A stretch of 64,000 bases of DNA. It comes from Sulfurospirillum diekertiae. GTDB taxonomy: Bacteria; Campylobacterota; Campylobacteria; Campylobacterales; Sulfurospirillaceae. Made by a program: the position numbers and the translations under genes. Location: positions 1,364,001-1,428,000 of the forward strand of contig NZ_CP039734.2 of assembly GCF_011769985.2 (NCBI RefSeq), written 5' to 3'. The notes beneath the pieces are model-generated. The model was given only the letters and a program-made list of their open reading frames with translations, did no database searches and was not told the DNA's origin. Shown one piece after another: positions 45,992 through 55,204 of this stretch (positions are counted from its first letter, which is position 1; each line of letters opens with the position of its first letter).

Positions 45992-47122
45992 TTATCTAGG
46001 TATATGGATACGTCTATTTTCCAATATCCCATATTCAAAATCTTCATGACAAGCAAAACAATTTGAAGCATTTTTTACATGTAAAGATTGATAGACTTTT
46101 TTATCAATATTTTTGTGTGCTTCTCGCCAATAGGGAACTTTACTCATGGAAATAGGACGCATCTCGCCCAGTGATTCTAAGGTTTTAAAAGCAAGTTTAT
46201 GAGACGAGCTCTCTGCACTATGGCTTAAAAGATACGCTTTAATATTCATTTGCTCGCTTTGAGTAATGTTATTTTCTCTAATCTGTTCACCAAAGTGGTT
46301 TTCAAGACCATCCATAAGACGAATCCATGAGTCATGTGGTAACATAAATGGTGGATAGATCTTATGACATTTACTGCATTTTTCATAAAAAGTGCTATTT
46401 TCAGCTTTAAAATCTCGCCGCTCAAATAAGCTCTTTGTTAAAAAAGTATCCTGAGGTCGCGCAACAAAAAAGAGCGTCATCATAGATAAAATAATTGCTG
46501 AATAGGCAAAAAGATGTCGTACTATCGAAACAGCTGCATCTTGACCTTCCGCTTTTTTATACCCTGTAATCATTGCAAAAAGCATATGTGTCTTATGGTA
46601 AAACTGTTCAATTAAAACACCTACAATATGAATCATTGCCCAAGTAAAAAGGAGATAAGAAAGTATTTCATGAAACAATAGCAATGCCGAAGAAAAGCGA
46701 AAATAATGCGCATTTAAACGTGAAAAAAGACCGCTTGCTTCTTGTGTCCCTTGCAGTAAAAGTCCACTCAAAACAATCCAACTCCCCAAACCTAAAACAA
46801 TCAGTGTAAACCAACTTGATGCGGCATTATGTCCTGCATGAATTTTTCGCCATCTGTTTTGCACTTTTTCAATAAAATAGCTTTGAAGCTCACTGTATTT
46901 TAATTTGAACGTTTTAAACGTTGCATAATTAGGACCAAAAAATCCCCAAATAATTCTAAAAAGCAACATGATTCCAAAAATAAAACCAAAAGCAAGATGC
47001 CATTCAAACAGAGTGCGATCGAAAGATGTCACAAAAGCAAGGAGAAAAGAAGTAGCAATAATCCAATGAATAATACGTGTACACAACGGCCAAACAAAAA
47101 CTTCATCAGATCTTTTATTCAT
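45992..47122 (-). CDS. Cytochrome b561-like membrane protein fused to diheme cytochrome c
   Basis: This 376-residue protein has an N-terminal part (about 1-195) with four transmembrane helices and paired histidines as in Ni/Fe-hydrogenase cytochrome b / b561 proteins: TRIIHWIIATSF, LFEWHLAFGF, the HNAASSWF helix and MIHIVGV. A fifth helix (about 208-226) then leads to a periplasmic domain with two c-type heme sites, CSKCH (about 254-258) and CFACH (about 355-359). It would pass electrons between quinone and periplasmic c-type cytochromes. It lies downstream of a cytochrome c and an exported sulfide:quinone oxidoreductase on the same strand, so it may be the electron outlet for sulfide oxidation. 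Confidence 0.8.
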   Translation of the reverse strand: MNKRSDEVFVWPLCTRIIHWIIATSFLLAFVTSFDRTLFEWHLAFGFIFGIMLLFRIIWGFFGPNYATFKTFKLKYSELQSYFIEKVQNRWRKIHAGHNAASSWFTLIVLGLGSWIVLSGLLLQGTQEASGLFSRLNAHYFRFSSALLLFHEILSYLLFTWAMIHIVGVLIEQFYHKTHMLFAMITGYKKAEGQDAAVSIVRHLFAYSAIILSMMTLFFVARPQDTFLTKSLFERRDFKAENSTFYEKCSKCHKIYPPFMLPHDSWIRLMDGLENHFGEQIRENNITQSEQMNIKAYLLSHSAESSSHKLAFKTLESLGEMRPISMSKVPYWREAHKNIDKKVYQSLHVKNASNCFACHEDFEYGILENRRIHIPR

Positions 47123-47178
47123 AAGTAACTTTCAGATGTTTTTGGTGTGTTGTACACCAAAAACATCATATTCAAATT

Positions 47179-47556
47179 TTATTTAGCAACATAGAACGCA
47201 TTGTGAAGGTAGTTTGCCATCATTTTAATATCGTAGTCGTAGCCTTTTTCAGCCAGCTTCTTCATATTATGTTCCATAATATCATGCTCACTTGCTGTGG
47301 ACTGTCCAAGACCACCATTTTTAATATCAAAAAGTGACATTTCAAGTTCTTGAATACTTTGCTTGGTCAGCGCAGGTGCTTTCTTCTCAGCGATACCTTC
47401 GCCTTTTGGACCATGACAATGTACGCAAGTCTCAGCATAAACTTGTGCTGGAGTATATTTATAAGTAGCAACATCCGATTTTGGTTTATCACCACACCCG
47501 CTTAAAACAACTAAGGCAACTGCTGCTAGAGAAAGTGCTAAATTCATTTTTTTCAT
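47179..47556 (-). CDS. Monoheme c-type cytochrome, probable lipoprotein
   Basis: This is a 125-residue protein from the ATG at 47556; an upstream in-frame ATG lacks a ribosome site. The N-terminal signal ends in VVLSGCGD, a lipobox-like site (Cys about 22). One heme site CVHCH follows (about 46-50) with GPKGEG. The Met ligand is probably in the MMANYLHNAF region near the C-terminus. It lies 32 bases after the flavoprotein gene and likely accepts or passes its electrons. Confidence 0.85.
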   Translation of the reverse strand: MKKMNLALSLAAVALVVLSGCGDKPKSDVATYKYTPAQVYAETCVHCHGPKGEGIAEKKAPALTKQSIQELEMSLFDIKNGGLGQSTASEHDIMEHNMKKLAEKGYDYDIKMMANYLHNAFYVAK

Positions 47557-47588
47557 AAGTTTTTCCTTTTTATGTATCATCAACAAAA

Positions 47589-49064
47589 TTAGGCTCTGCC
47601 AGAGAGCATGCCATAAACTGTCATAGGTTTAAGTGCATAGACTTTAAGCAACCACCAAATCCAGCGCTCTTGTGTTGGATCAAGAGGGAAAGAAGGTGTA
47701 GGTTTTGCTGTCCAATTAAACTCAGCAAGCATAACCGTTCCAATACTCGTAATCAAAGGACAAACCGTATAACCATCGTAGGCAGCAGGAAGTTTTTCTT
47801 GTTTTTCCATAACAGCAATGAGGTTCTCTGCAACAACAGGATATTGTTTACGCGCACTACCACCTGTTTTTCCCATAGGAACAGCAGCAATATCACCAAG
47901 GGCAAAAACGTTTTTATAGGTTACATGTTGAAGGGTTTCTTTCACAACAGGAACCCAGCCTTTGCTTGAACCAATAGGCGATTTACCAACAATATCTGAT
48001 GCTTTTTGTGGAGGAGTAATATGAATAAAATCGTAGTTTTTATCAACTTTTTTACTCATAGAAACCATGGTATATTCTTTAAGGTCTTCGTCATACTCAC
48101 CTTTTTCAAGCCATTTTTTCTCAAATGTCGCTACTTTTTTCTCTGTATCAATCGCTACTAAATTGGTTTTAAATTCCCATTTAAAGTCTCTTGCTTTAAA
48201 TTGCTCTAAAATAGCAGCGCTATATTCAGGCACACCAAACATTTTATCACCTGATGGGCAGAAGGTTAATTCTACTTTATCGCGAACACCTGCTTTTTTG
48301 AGTAAATCATGTGTGATGTACATAATTTTCTTAGGAGCTCCACCACATTTAATAGCAGTATCAGGATCGGTAAAAATTGCTTGGAGTTTTTCGGATCCCT
48401 TATGCGCTTTTGCTTTAGCAATCAGTTCTTCAATACCTTTTTGTGTATCAACAGCACCATCCGCAAAATAGATAGAGTAAACACCATCTTTTCCTACTTT
48501 ATTACGAACAACGTCATTATTGGCACCAGAAGAAGTAATTTCGCCTTCTAGCCCTTTTATAGCACCAAAATTAAGCATTAATCCTGTTGCGACAACAAGA
48601 TAATCGTAGCTAATTTCCGTACCATCGGCTGTTTTTACTTTATTATTTTGTGGATCAAACGTTACGACAGAGTCTTTGATCCATTTCACACCTTTAGGAA
48701 TAAAATTTTCAGTTTCATAGGTAATGTCACTTTTTTTCCACACACCAGCAGCGATCAGTGTTTGCCCAGGCTGATACGAAACTGATTTTGGGTTTGGCTC
48801 AATAATTGTAATATCAGGATTAGAGAGTCTATGTGTCAATTTTGCAGCCGTTGCGACACCTGCAAGGCCACCACCCACAATGACTATCTTACCAGTAGCA
48901 TTGGAATTAGAAGCATGTGCTTCTGTTGCCGTTGCAGCGCCCGCTAAGACACTCGCAGCAATTGGCGATGCTGCTAAAAGTTTCATCGCATTACGGCGAG
49001 ACATCCCACCTTCATGCTTCTCAATCTCAATGAGTATTTCCTCAATGATTTTGTCTGATTTCAT
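47589..49064 (-). CDS. sqr: Exported sulfide:quinone oxidoreductase-type flavoprotein
   Basis: This is a 491-residue protein from the ATG at 49064. A twin-arginine signal (SRRNAMKLLAASPIAASVLAG, about 21-41) exports it to the periplasm. FAD motif VIVGGGLAGVATAAKL follows (about 61-76) with YQPGQT, the family's flavin contact. Both redox cysteines of SQR-type enzymes are visible: IKCGGAPKKIMYI (about 230-242) and YTVCPLITSIGTVMLAEFNW (about 436-455). It should oxidise sulfide to polysulfide or sulfur, passing electrons to quinone or the neighbouring cytochromes. FccB-like flavocytochrome subunit is the alternative. Confidence 0.85.
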   Translation of the reverse strand: MKSDKIIEEILIEIEKHEGGMSRRNAMKLLAASPIAASVLAGAATATEAHASNSNATGKIVIVGGGLAGVATAAKLTHRLSNPDITIIEPNPKSVSYQPGQTLIAAGVWKKSDITYETENFIPKGVKWIKDSVVTFDPQNNKVKTADGTEISYDYLVVATGLMLNFGAIKGLEGEITSSGANNDVVRNKVGKDGVYSIYFADGAVDTQKGIEELIAKAKAHKGSEKLQAIFTDPDTAIKCGGAPKKIMYITHDLLKKAGVRDKVELTFCPSGDKMFGVPEYSAAILEQFKARDFKWEFKTNLVAIDTEKKVATFEKKWLEKGEYDEDLKEYTMVSMSKKVDKNYDFIHITPPQKASDIVGKSPIGSSKGWVPVVKETLQHVTYKNVFALGDIAAVPMGKTGGSARKQYPVVAENLIAVMEKQEKLPAAYDGYTVCPLITSIGTVMLAEFNWTAKPTPSFPLDPTQERWIWWLLKVYALKPMTVYGMLSGRA

Positions 49065-49267
49065 AGTTTGCCCATCCTTTTTGTTTGTATGTTCTCCCCA
49101 TTCTACTTCCAACATTCTGAGGCTTCCCTTGGTTAAAAAAATTATACCTCATTATTTTAGTTATTTATAATATTCTAAAATTGTCGTTATAATGTTATAT
49201 TATGCAACCTATTATTAAGTTTTGTTTACATAAAATCATCTATTTATTATTATTGCGAAGGTCTTTA

Positions 49268-49486
49268 TTGAAAAAAGAATTTTTTATATTTATCCTGATT
49301 TTTATTGTCTTGTCATTGGGAATGCATATGAATCAATGGCTGACACACCCTATAGAGCATCTAATGCATCTGAGTACACAAAAGATGCCATATCATCCAC
49401 TTTTGTATACGACGATTGTTTATCTCTTTTTAGGTCTTGTACGCCTTATTATCAGCGCTTTTATGAAGCTCTTTCGAAAAAAATAG
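49268..49486 (+). CDS. Small two-helix membrane protein
   Basis: This is a 72-residue protein when started at TTG 49268 behind GAAGG; an upstream in-frame ATG at 49202 has no ribosome site and would add 22 residues. Helix one is FFIFILIFIVLSLGMHM, helix two LLYTTIVYLFLGLVRLIISAFM, and the ends are basic. No family is recognised. It lies 7 bases before the ppx-like gene, so the two are probably co-transcribed. Confidence 0.65.
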   Translation: MKKEFFIFILIFIVLSLGMHMNQWLTHPIEHLMHLSTQKMPYHPLLYTTIVYLFLGLVRLIISAFMKLFRKK

Positions 49487-49493
49487 GCTGAAG

Positions 49494-50399
49494 ATGATTG
49501 GCTGTGATTTAGGTTCCAATACCTTGCGAATTGTACAAATGGATTGTCAAACAAAAGAGCGTATTCATGTTTATGAAAAAATTGTGCGCACAGGTAAAGA
49601 TTTACATGTAACGGGATTGATTTGTGAATCTTCCAAACAAAATATCTTGAATGCCCTATATGAAGCCTCTCATATCTTTGATTTTAAAAATGAACGCTGT
49701 TTCTGTGTAACCACTGAAGCGATGCGCATTGCTTCGAATGCTGGGGAAATTTTAAAAGAAATCGAAACAATTTTTGGCCTTACTTTTCAGATTATAACAG
49801 GTGAAAAAGAAGCATATCTCACATCACTTGCTGTTGAAAATGCCCTCAAGCGCGAAGGGTTTAAACATCAAACCTATGCCTTATTTGACCTTGGTGGAGG
49901 TTCAACAGAATTTACCTTTTGCAAAGATGGTACAAAACAGTCACAAAGCTTTCCTTTTGGAATTATCAATGTAGCGGAGAGATATTCACTTGATCGTGAA
50001 TTACATGTAACGCGTATCGTTAATTCCATTGATGATTTTATGACTCAACACGATCCAATTTCTTCCAATTTTTTACAATTAGTAACAACAGCAGGAACAC
50101 CAACAACGGTTGCCGCATTTTTAAAAGGCTTGGATTATGCTCATTATGATGCGACTATTGTGAATGGAACCGTTTTACATGTAAAGGATTTTGATGAAGC
50201 ATATGAGCGTTTATCTTTGATGAATGAAGAAGATGCAGAGCGTTATACAGGCACGAATCGTAGGGATTTAGTCATTGTTGGTATCTTAATTGTCAAAGCA
50301 ATTATGAAAAAACTTGGCTTTGAAAGTTGCATCGTAATTGATGATGGACTCAGAGAAGGTGTCGCACTTGAGCAGTGTTACAATTTGAACAAATCATAA
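49494..50399 (+). CDS. Ppx/GppA phosphatase family protein
   Basis: This 301-residue protein has the actin-like ATPase fold of exopolyphosphatases and pppGpp phosphatases. IGCDLGSNTLRIVQMD (about 2-17) is the phosphate-1 motif, TTEAMRIASN (about 79-88) and FDLGGGSTEFTF (about 129-140) complete the active site. It lacks the C-terminal HD domain of the long E. coli enzymes. It may degrade polyphosphate or pppGpp. Three TTACATGTAA copies lie in this gene (49602, 50001 and 50175), the densest run in the window. Confidence 0.9.
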   Translation: MIGCDLGSNTLRIVQMDCQTKERIHVYEKIVRTGKDLHVTGLICESSKQNILNALYEASHIFDFKNERCFCVTTEAMRIASNAGEILKEIETIFGLTFQIITGEKEAYLTSLAVENALKREGFKHQTYALFDLGGGSTEFTFCKDGTKQSQSFPFGIINVAERYSLDRELHVTRIVNSIDDFMTQHDPISSNFLQLVTTAGTPTTVAAFLKGLDYAHYDATIVNGTVLHVKDFDEAYERLSLMNEEDAERYTGTNRRDLVIVGILIVKAIMKKLGFESCIVIDDGLREGVALEQCYNLNKS

Positions 50400-50439
50400 C
50401 ATATGCCCCAAAAATGAGCCTTCTTTAATCTTTATTTGC

Positions 50440-50445
50440 TATAAT
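50440..50445 (+). promoter_or_regulatory. Sigma70 -10 box of ilvB
   Basis: TATAAT lies 51 bases before the ATG at 50496, preceded by a T-rich stretch. AAAGGAGAGG provides the ribosome site, which selects the ATG at 50496 over the one at 50481. Confidence 0.5.
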
Positions 50446-50495
50446 AACCCACTTTTTTTACAAGAAGTATCATCAAAAATATGAAAGGAGAGGTC

Positions 50496-52187
50496 ATGGA
50501 GTTAAGCGGTTCCCAAATGGTCATAGAAGCACTACGTAAGGAGAATGTCAGCGTCGTCTTTGGCTATCCTGGTGGTGCTATCATGAATGTTTATGATGAA
50601 GTTTACAAACAAAACTATTTTAAACATATTTTAACACGACACGAACAAGCAGCTTTACATGCAGCAGATGGTTATGCACGCGCAACGGGTGATGTAGGCG
50701 TTGCCTTTGTTACCAGTGGTCCTGGTTTTACCAATGCTGTCACAGGTCTTGCAACAGCCTATATGGATTCTATCCCTATGGTTGTGATTAGCGGTCAAGT
50801 TCCTATTAGTATGATTGGAACCGATGCGTTTCAAGAGATTGATGCGGTAGGTATTAGTCGTCCTTGTGTCAAACATAACTACTTAGTTAAAGATGTCAAA
50901 GATTTGCCACGTATTTTAAAAGAGGCATTTTACATTGCACGAAGTGGTCGTCCTGGTCCTGTTCATGTCGATATTCCCAAAGATGTCACAGCACAAATTG
51001 GCCATTTCGCCTATCCAAGTGAAATTAAAATGCAAACCTATAAGCCAACCTACAAAGGCAATCCAAGACAGATTAAAAAAGCGATTGAAGCTATTGCTTT
51101 AGCAAAACGTCCTGTTCTTTATATTGGCGGTGGTGCGATTAACTCAAATGCAAGTGATGAAGTACGTGAATTTGCAAAAATCTGCGGCATTCCTGCGGTT
51201 GAGACGTTGATGGCGCGCGGCGTTATGGGCGATGAAAACCCATTACTACTTGGAATGCTTGGAATGCACGGCTGCTATAGCGCCAATATGGCCATGAGCG
51301 AAGCAGACCTCATGATTGCTTTTGGACCACGTTTTGATGACAGGGTTACAGGAAAACTGAGCGAATTTGCAAAACATGCTAAAATCATTCATGTTGATAT
51401 CGATCCAAGTAGTATTGGAAAAATTGTTCCAATTGATTATCCCATCGTAGGTGATCTTAAAAATGTTGTAGAGGCGATGATTCCTTTAGCCAAAGAACAA
51501 ATTGATGAAAACAAATATAAACCTTGGCGTGATTTGTTAAAGCGTTATGGTGAAATCCATCCATTGAAATATGAAGATTCAAATGAGATTCTTAAACCAC
51601 AATGGGCGATAGAGCGCGTTGGTGAGATACTTGGTGATAAAGCCATTATCTGTACGGATGTTGGGCAGCACCAAATGTGGGCAGCACAGTTTTATCCTTT
51701 CTCTTATCCTCGTCAATGGATTACGAGTGGTGGACTCGGAACGATGGGTTATGGTCTTCCAGCAGCCATTGGTGCCAAAGTGGCGGTGCCTTCAAAAACT
51801 GTTATCAATTTTACGGGTGATGGTTCTATTTTGATGAATATTCAAGAGTTGATGACTGCCGTTGAAAATAAAGTAGCTGTGGTTAATATCATCTTAAATA
51901 ATCAGTTCTTGGGAATGGTTCGTCAATGGCAAACATTCTTTTACAATAAACGCTACTCTTCAACCGATCTTTCAGTACAGCCTGACTTTGTCAAACTGGT
52001 TGAGAGCTTTGGAGGACGCGGTTTTAGAGTTAAAACCAAAGATGAGTTTGATAAAGCCCTTAAAGAGGCTGTTGAAAGTAACACTGTCTGTATGATTGAC
52101 GTTCAAGTTGATCGCTTTGAGAACGTTTTACCAATGGTTCCAGCAGGTGGAACGCTTTACAATATGATGCTTGAGTATAAGGAGTAA
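50496..52187 (+). CDS. ilvB: Acetolactate synthase large subunit
   Basis: This 563-residue ThDP enzyme joins pyruvate units (or pyruvate and oxobutanoate) in branched-chain amino-acid synthesis. FGYPGGAIMNVYDEV (about 25-39) and the catalytic Glu in RHEQAALHAADGYAR (about 48-62) open the PYR domain. The ThDP/Mg motif is GDGSILMNIQELMTA, then NNQFLGMVRQWQ. The start is fixed by AAAGGAGAGG. ilvH follows after 3 bases. Confidence 0.96.
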   Translation: MELSGSQMVIEALRKENVSVVFGYPGGAIMNVYDEVYKQNYFKHILTRHEQAALHAADGYARATGDVGVAFVTSGPGFTNAVTGLATAYMDSIPMVVISGQVPISMIGTDAFQEIDAVGISRPCVKHNYLVKDVKDLPRILKEAFYIARSGRPGPVHVDIPKDVTAQIGHFAYPSEIKMQTYKPTYKGNPRQIKKAIEAIALAKRPVLYIGGGAINSNASDEVREFAKICGIPAVETLMARGVMGDENPLLLGMLGMHGCYSANMAMSEADLMIAFGPRFDDRVTGKLSEFAKHAKIIHVDIDPSSIGKIVPIDYPIVGDLKNVVEAMIPLAKEQIDENKYKPWRDLLKRYGEIHPLKYEDSNEILKPQWAIERVGEILGDKAIICTDVGQHQMWAAQFYPFSYPRQWITSGGLGTMGYGLPAAIGAKVAVPSKTVINFTGDGSILMNIQELMTAVENKVAVVNIILNNQFLGMVRQWQTFFYNKRYSSTDLSVQPDFVKLVESFGGRGFRVKTKDEFDKALKEAVESNTVCMIDVQVDRFENVLPMVPAGGTLYNMMLEYKE

Positions 52188-52190
52188 GCG

Positions 52191-52661
52191 ATGGAACATA
52201 TCAGAAGAGTTTTATCGGTTATCGTTTTAAATGAAGACGGTGTTTTGTCACGTATATCAGGTCTTTTTGCAGGACGTGGTTACAATATTGACTCACTTAC
52301 AGTTGCGCCAATACCTAAAACAAATCTATCACGGTTGACGATTGTGACCTCAGGCAGTGCTCCTGTTTTGGAGCAAATTGTAAAGCAATTGCATAAATTG
52401 ATACCTACGTACAAAGTCATAGAATCAGGTCAGTTTGTTGAAAAAGAGATGGCGCTGGTCAAGATTCCTCTCAATGAAGACTTTAATGGGCTTGATGCCA
52501 TGCTTAAAGCGTATAATGGAACGATTGCGAGTAGTGGTGAGGATTTTATCGTTGTCATGGTTGCAGATGATTATGATCGTATCGATAATTTTTTAAAAGC
52601 GGTTAAAAAATACAACCCAACAGACATCGTAAGAAGCGGCTCTGTCGCAATGGATATTTAA
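52191..52661 (+). CDS. ilvH: Acetolactate synthase regulatory small subunit
   Basis: This 156-residue subunit activates IlvB and carries valine inhibition. An N-terminal ACT domain ([34 protein letters not shown], about 7-40) is followed by the IlvH C-terminal domain. Length is that of IlvH. It lies between ilvB and lpxD, with 1-base overlap with the latter. Confidence 0.95.
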   Translation: MEHIRRVLSVIVLNEDGVLSRISGLFAGRGYNIDSLTVAPIPKTNLSRLTIVTSGSAPVLEQIVKQLHKLIPTYKVIESGQFVEKEMALVKIPLNEDFNGLDAMLKAYNGTIASSGEDFIVVMVADDYDRIDNFLKAVKKYNPTDIVRSGSVAMDI

Positions 52662-53611
52662 TGAAACTTAGCCTTCTTGCTCAAGCAATTTCGCTTGAAT
52701 TTTCAGGTATAGATAAGGAAGTTACCTCTTTTGCAACACTCAAGGAGGCAACTTCCTCTCAAATTACTTTCTTTGACAATCCAAAACTTTTAACTGACTT
52801 GCAAAATACAAAAGCAGGCGTTGTGATTCTTTCCTCAGCGTATCAAGCATATCTACCCAAAACATCTCAAGCGCTTATCAGTGACAATCCCCATTTAAGT
52901 ATGGCGTATGCAAGTATATATTTTGCTAAAAAAGCCTTTGATACCTCTTCACCTGCCCATATTTCAGAAAAATGTTTCATTAGTCCAAATGTGGTTATTG
53001 GTAGCAATAGTGTGGTTGAGGAAGACACAGAGATTATGCCGAACGTCACCATTGGTGCCAATGTTAAAATTGGTAAAAACGTTAAAATTTTCCCTAATGT
53101 TGTTGTGTATGATGATTCAATCATCCAAGATAACTGTATTATTCAAGCAGGGGCGATTATAGGAAGCGATGGTTTTGGCTATGCTCATACAAAAATGGGT
53201 GAGCATATTAAAATCTATCATAGTGGCAATGTTATCCTTGAAGAAGATGTTGAAGTGGGATCAAATACAACAATTGATCGTGCTGTTTTTGGATCAACGA
53301 TTATTCAAAAAGGAACAAAAATAGATAATCTGGTTCAGATTGGACATAATTGTGAAATAGGGCAAGCCTGTATTTTAGTGGCTCAAACAGGTATTTCAGG
53401 CTCGACAAAATTGGGACGTAATGTCATTATGGGTGGACAAAGTGCCACAGCTGGACATTTGGAGATTGGTGATTTTGCAACCATCGCAGCACGTGGTGGT
53501 GTTTCAAAGTCGATTGAAGGCGGTAAAATTTACGGCGGTTTTCCACTCACATTACAAAATGAGTGGTTGAAAACGCAAGCAAAACTCGCAAAATTTTTTA
53601 AAAAGAATTAA
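52661..53611 (+). CDS. lpxD: UDP-3-O-acylglucosamine N-acyltransferase
   Basis: This 316-residue lipid A enzyme adds the second 3-hydroxyacyl chain. After the N-terminal uridine-binding domain (about 1-95) come left-handed beta-helix hexapeptide repeats (for example [29 protein letters not shown]). The catalytic His is in [11 protein letters not shown] (about 226-236), followed by [13 protein letters not shown]. The end [16 protein letters not shown] is the ACP-contacting helix. It is translationally linked to ilvH. Confidence 0.95.
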   Translation: MKLSLLAQAISLEFSGIDKEVTSFATLKEATSSQITFFDNPKLLTDLQNTKAGVVILSSAYQAYLPKTSQALISDNPHLSMAYASIYFAKKAFDTSSPAHISEKCFISPNVVIGSNSVVEEDTEIMPNVTIGANVKIGKNVKIFPNVVVYDDSIIQDNCIIQAGAIIGSDGFGYAHTKMGEHIKIYHSGNVILEEDVEVGSNTTIDRAVFGSTIIQKGTKIDNLVQIGHNCEIGQACILVAQTGISGSTKLGRNVIMGGQSATAGHLEIGDFATIAARGGVSKSIEGGKIYGGFPLTLQNEWLKTQAKLAKFFKKN

Positions 53612-53623
53612 AAGGATTACGTC

Positions 53624-53869
53624 ATGGGCGGAAAAAACACGATACTTACTAAATTTCCCTTAGCAGGAACAAAAAATGGAATGATTTCAGTCTCACATTT
53701 GGAAGAGCCATATGGAAATGGATCATTCCCTGTTGTAAGTATTGGTATTGCACTGAAAAAAAGTGGGGAAGAACCTGATTGGAAAGCACATATTCCTTAT
53801 GAGAATCTTGATGAACTTATTAGTGCTCTTCAAGATGCAAAAGCACGTTTTGGAACAGAGACAAAATAA
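53624..53869 (+). CDS. Small conserved-looking protein of unknown function
   Basis: This 81-residue soluble protein has no signal peptide. It has a mixed alpha/beta composition, with SFPVVSIGIALKKSGEEPDWKAHIP in the middle and a C-terminal helix ENLDELISALQDAKARFG. No family is recognised. It begins 12 bases after lpxD with AAAGGAT as ribosome site, so it is likely the last gene of the ilvBH-lpxD operon, closed by the paired-palindrome terminator. Confidence 0.75.
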   Translation: MGGKNTILTKFPLAGTKNGMISVSHLEEPYGNGSFPVVSIGIALKKSGEEPDWKAHIPYENLDELISALQDAKARFGTETK

Positions 53870-53877
53870 TATTTAAG

Positions 53878-53910
53878 AGTTTTACATGTAAAGCTTTTAC
53901 ATGTAAAACT
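53878..53910. terminator. Double TTTACATGTAAA hairpin between convergent genes
   Basis: AGTTTTACATGTAAA (53878-53892) and TTTACATGTAAAACT (53896-53910) are exact reverse complements with a 3-base spacer GCT. The structure fills the gap between the 81-residue protein gene and the minus-strand oxidoreductase. A 15-base stem with a tiny loop, symmetrical on both strands, fits a bidirectional terminator. Confidence 0.7.
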
Positions 53911-53919
53911 CATTCTCTC

Positions 53920-55116
53920 CTAAAGTGTATCAATATACTCTTCGATAGCCACAGCAACGCGTTTTGAAAAGGCAACTGCTTCAACAACCGTTCTAGCTCC
54001 TGTGACCACATCACCTGAAGCAAAAACGCCTTCCATAGTAGTCCGCCCACACTCATCCGTCACAACCAAACCTTTACCATCGACTTCAATCTGTTTCGCA
54101 GTTTGAACAATGTTATCTTTAGGATTTTGACTAATAGCCACTAAAATAGAATCTGCTTCAAGTAAACCTTCTTCGCCACTTGCATCCGTGCTACTGTAAA
54201 TAACACCTTTTTCACTAATTTCAATAGGCTGTTTGTAAAGCTCAAACTTAACACCATCAATTTTGGCACATTCAACTTCATGGTGCGATGCGGGAATATC
54301 TTCCATACCTTTACGGTACATAATGATCACTTCACGAGCACCGTGTCTGACCGCCGTTCTAGCAACATCCATAGCAACATTTCCCGCACCTAAAACCACA
54401 ACGGTTTCTCCTAAACGATATACCGAAGGATTTTTGAGATAGTCAATAGCAAAATGGACATGACCTAAACTTTCACCTTTAATACCAAGTTTTTTAGGAG
54501 ACCAAACCCCTGTACCAATAAAAACAGCTTTAAATTCATCTCTAAAAAGATCACCAATGGTAATGTTTTTACCCACCGTTATATTAGGGCGAATTGTAAC
54601 ATCCAATTGGCGTAATTTCGTTTCAATCGTGTCTAAGATATCTTTATTGAGCCTAAAATCAGGAATACCGTAGCGTAATACTCCACCAATTTTATCGTGA
54701 GCATCGTACATTGTAATTTCATAGCCTTTAGCACCTAAAATAACGGCTAAAGAGATTCCCGCAGGACCACTTCCAATAATCGCCACTTTTTTACCATTTT
54801 TTACAGGTTTTTCAAACTGAAGATCGTTTATGTAAAGATCAGAAATATAATTTTCAATACTTCCAACACTGACTGCCGTTCCTTTTTTATTGAGAATACA
54901 GTGACCTTCACAATGTTTTTCATGTGGACAAACCATAGAACAGATAACAGAAAGAGGATTATTGTCAAAAAGCATTTTTCCTGCTTTTTTAATTTCTCCT
55001 GCTAAAAAAAGACGAATCATTTCTGGAATGGGTGTGCCAACAGGACATCCCGTACGACACGATGGTTTTTTACAGCCCAAGCATGTTTTCGCAAGTGTGA
55101 TGACATATTTATTCAT
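53920..55116 (-). CDS. GltD-like NAD(P)/FAD oxidoreductase
   Basis: This is a 398-residue protein. An N-terminal Fe-S domain with cysteines (CLGCKKPSCRTGCPVGTPIPE, about 11-31, and CSMVCPHEKHCEGHC, about 59-73) binds two 4Fe-4S clusters as in glutamate synthase small subunit. FAD motif IIGSGPAGISLAVILGAKGY (about 113-132) and NAD(P) motif VVLGAGNVAMDVARTA (about 247-262) follow. It is shorter than GltD and stands without gltB, so it may feed electrons to another enzyme, for example as NfnB-like or sulfide dehydrogenase-like subunit. Confidence 0.85.
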   Translation of the reverse strand: MNKYVITLAKTCLGCKKPSCRTGCPVGTPIPEMIRLFLAGEIKKAGKMLFDNNPLSVICSMVCPHEKHCEGHCILNKKGTAVSVGSIENYISDLYINDLQFEKPVKNGKKVAIIGSGPAGISLAVILGAKGYEITMYDAHDKIGGVLRYGIPDFRLNKDILDTIETKLRQLDVTIRPNITVGKNITIGDLFRDEFKAVFIGTGVWSPKKLGIKGESLGHVHFAIDYLKNPSVYRLGETVVVLGAGNVAMDVARTAVRHGAREVIIMYRKGMEDIPASHHEVECAKIDGVKFELYKQPIEISEKGVIYSSTDASGEEGLLEADSILVAISQNPKDNIVQTAKQIEVDGKGLVVTDECGRTTMEGVFASGDVVTGARTVVEAVAFSKRVAVAIEEYIDTL

Positions 55117-55204
55117 GTCTAACCTTTATAAGAGTGTGTATGTAAAAATAATGTCGGAATTGTACCAAAACCATATTAATATTGAAGAATATTTTTGAAA
55201 GAAG

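Noticed and set aside
53878-53910. Paired palindromes as terminal repeats of an insertion element
   Set aside because: The two arms are only 3 bases apart, no transposase is near, and no target duplication is seen.
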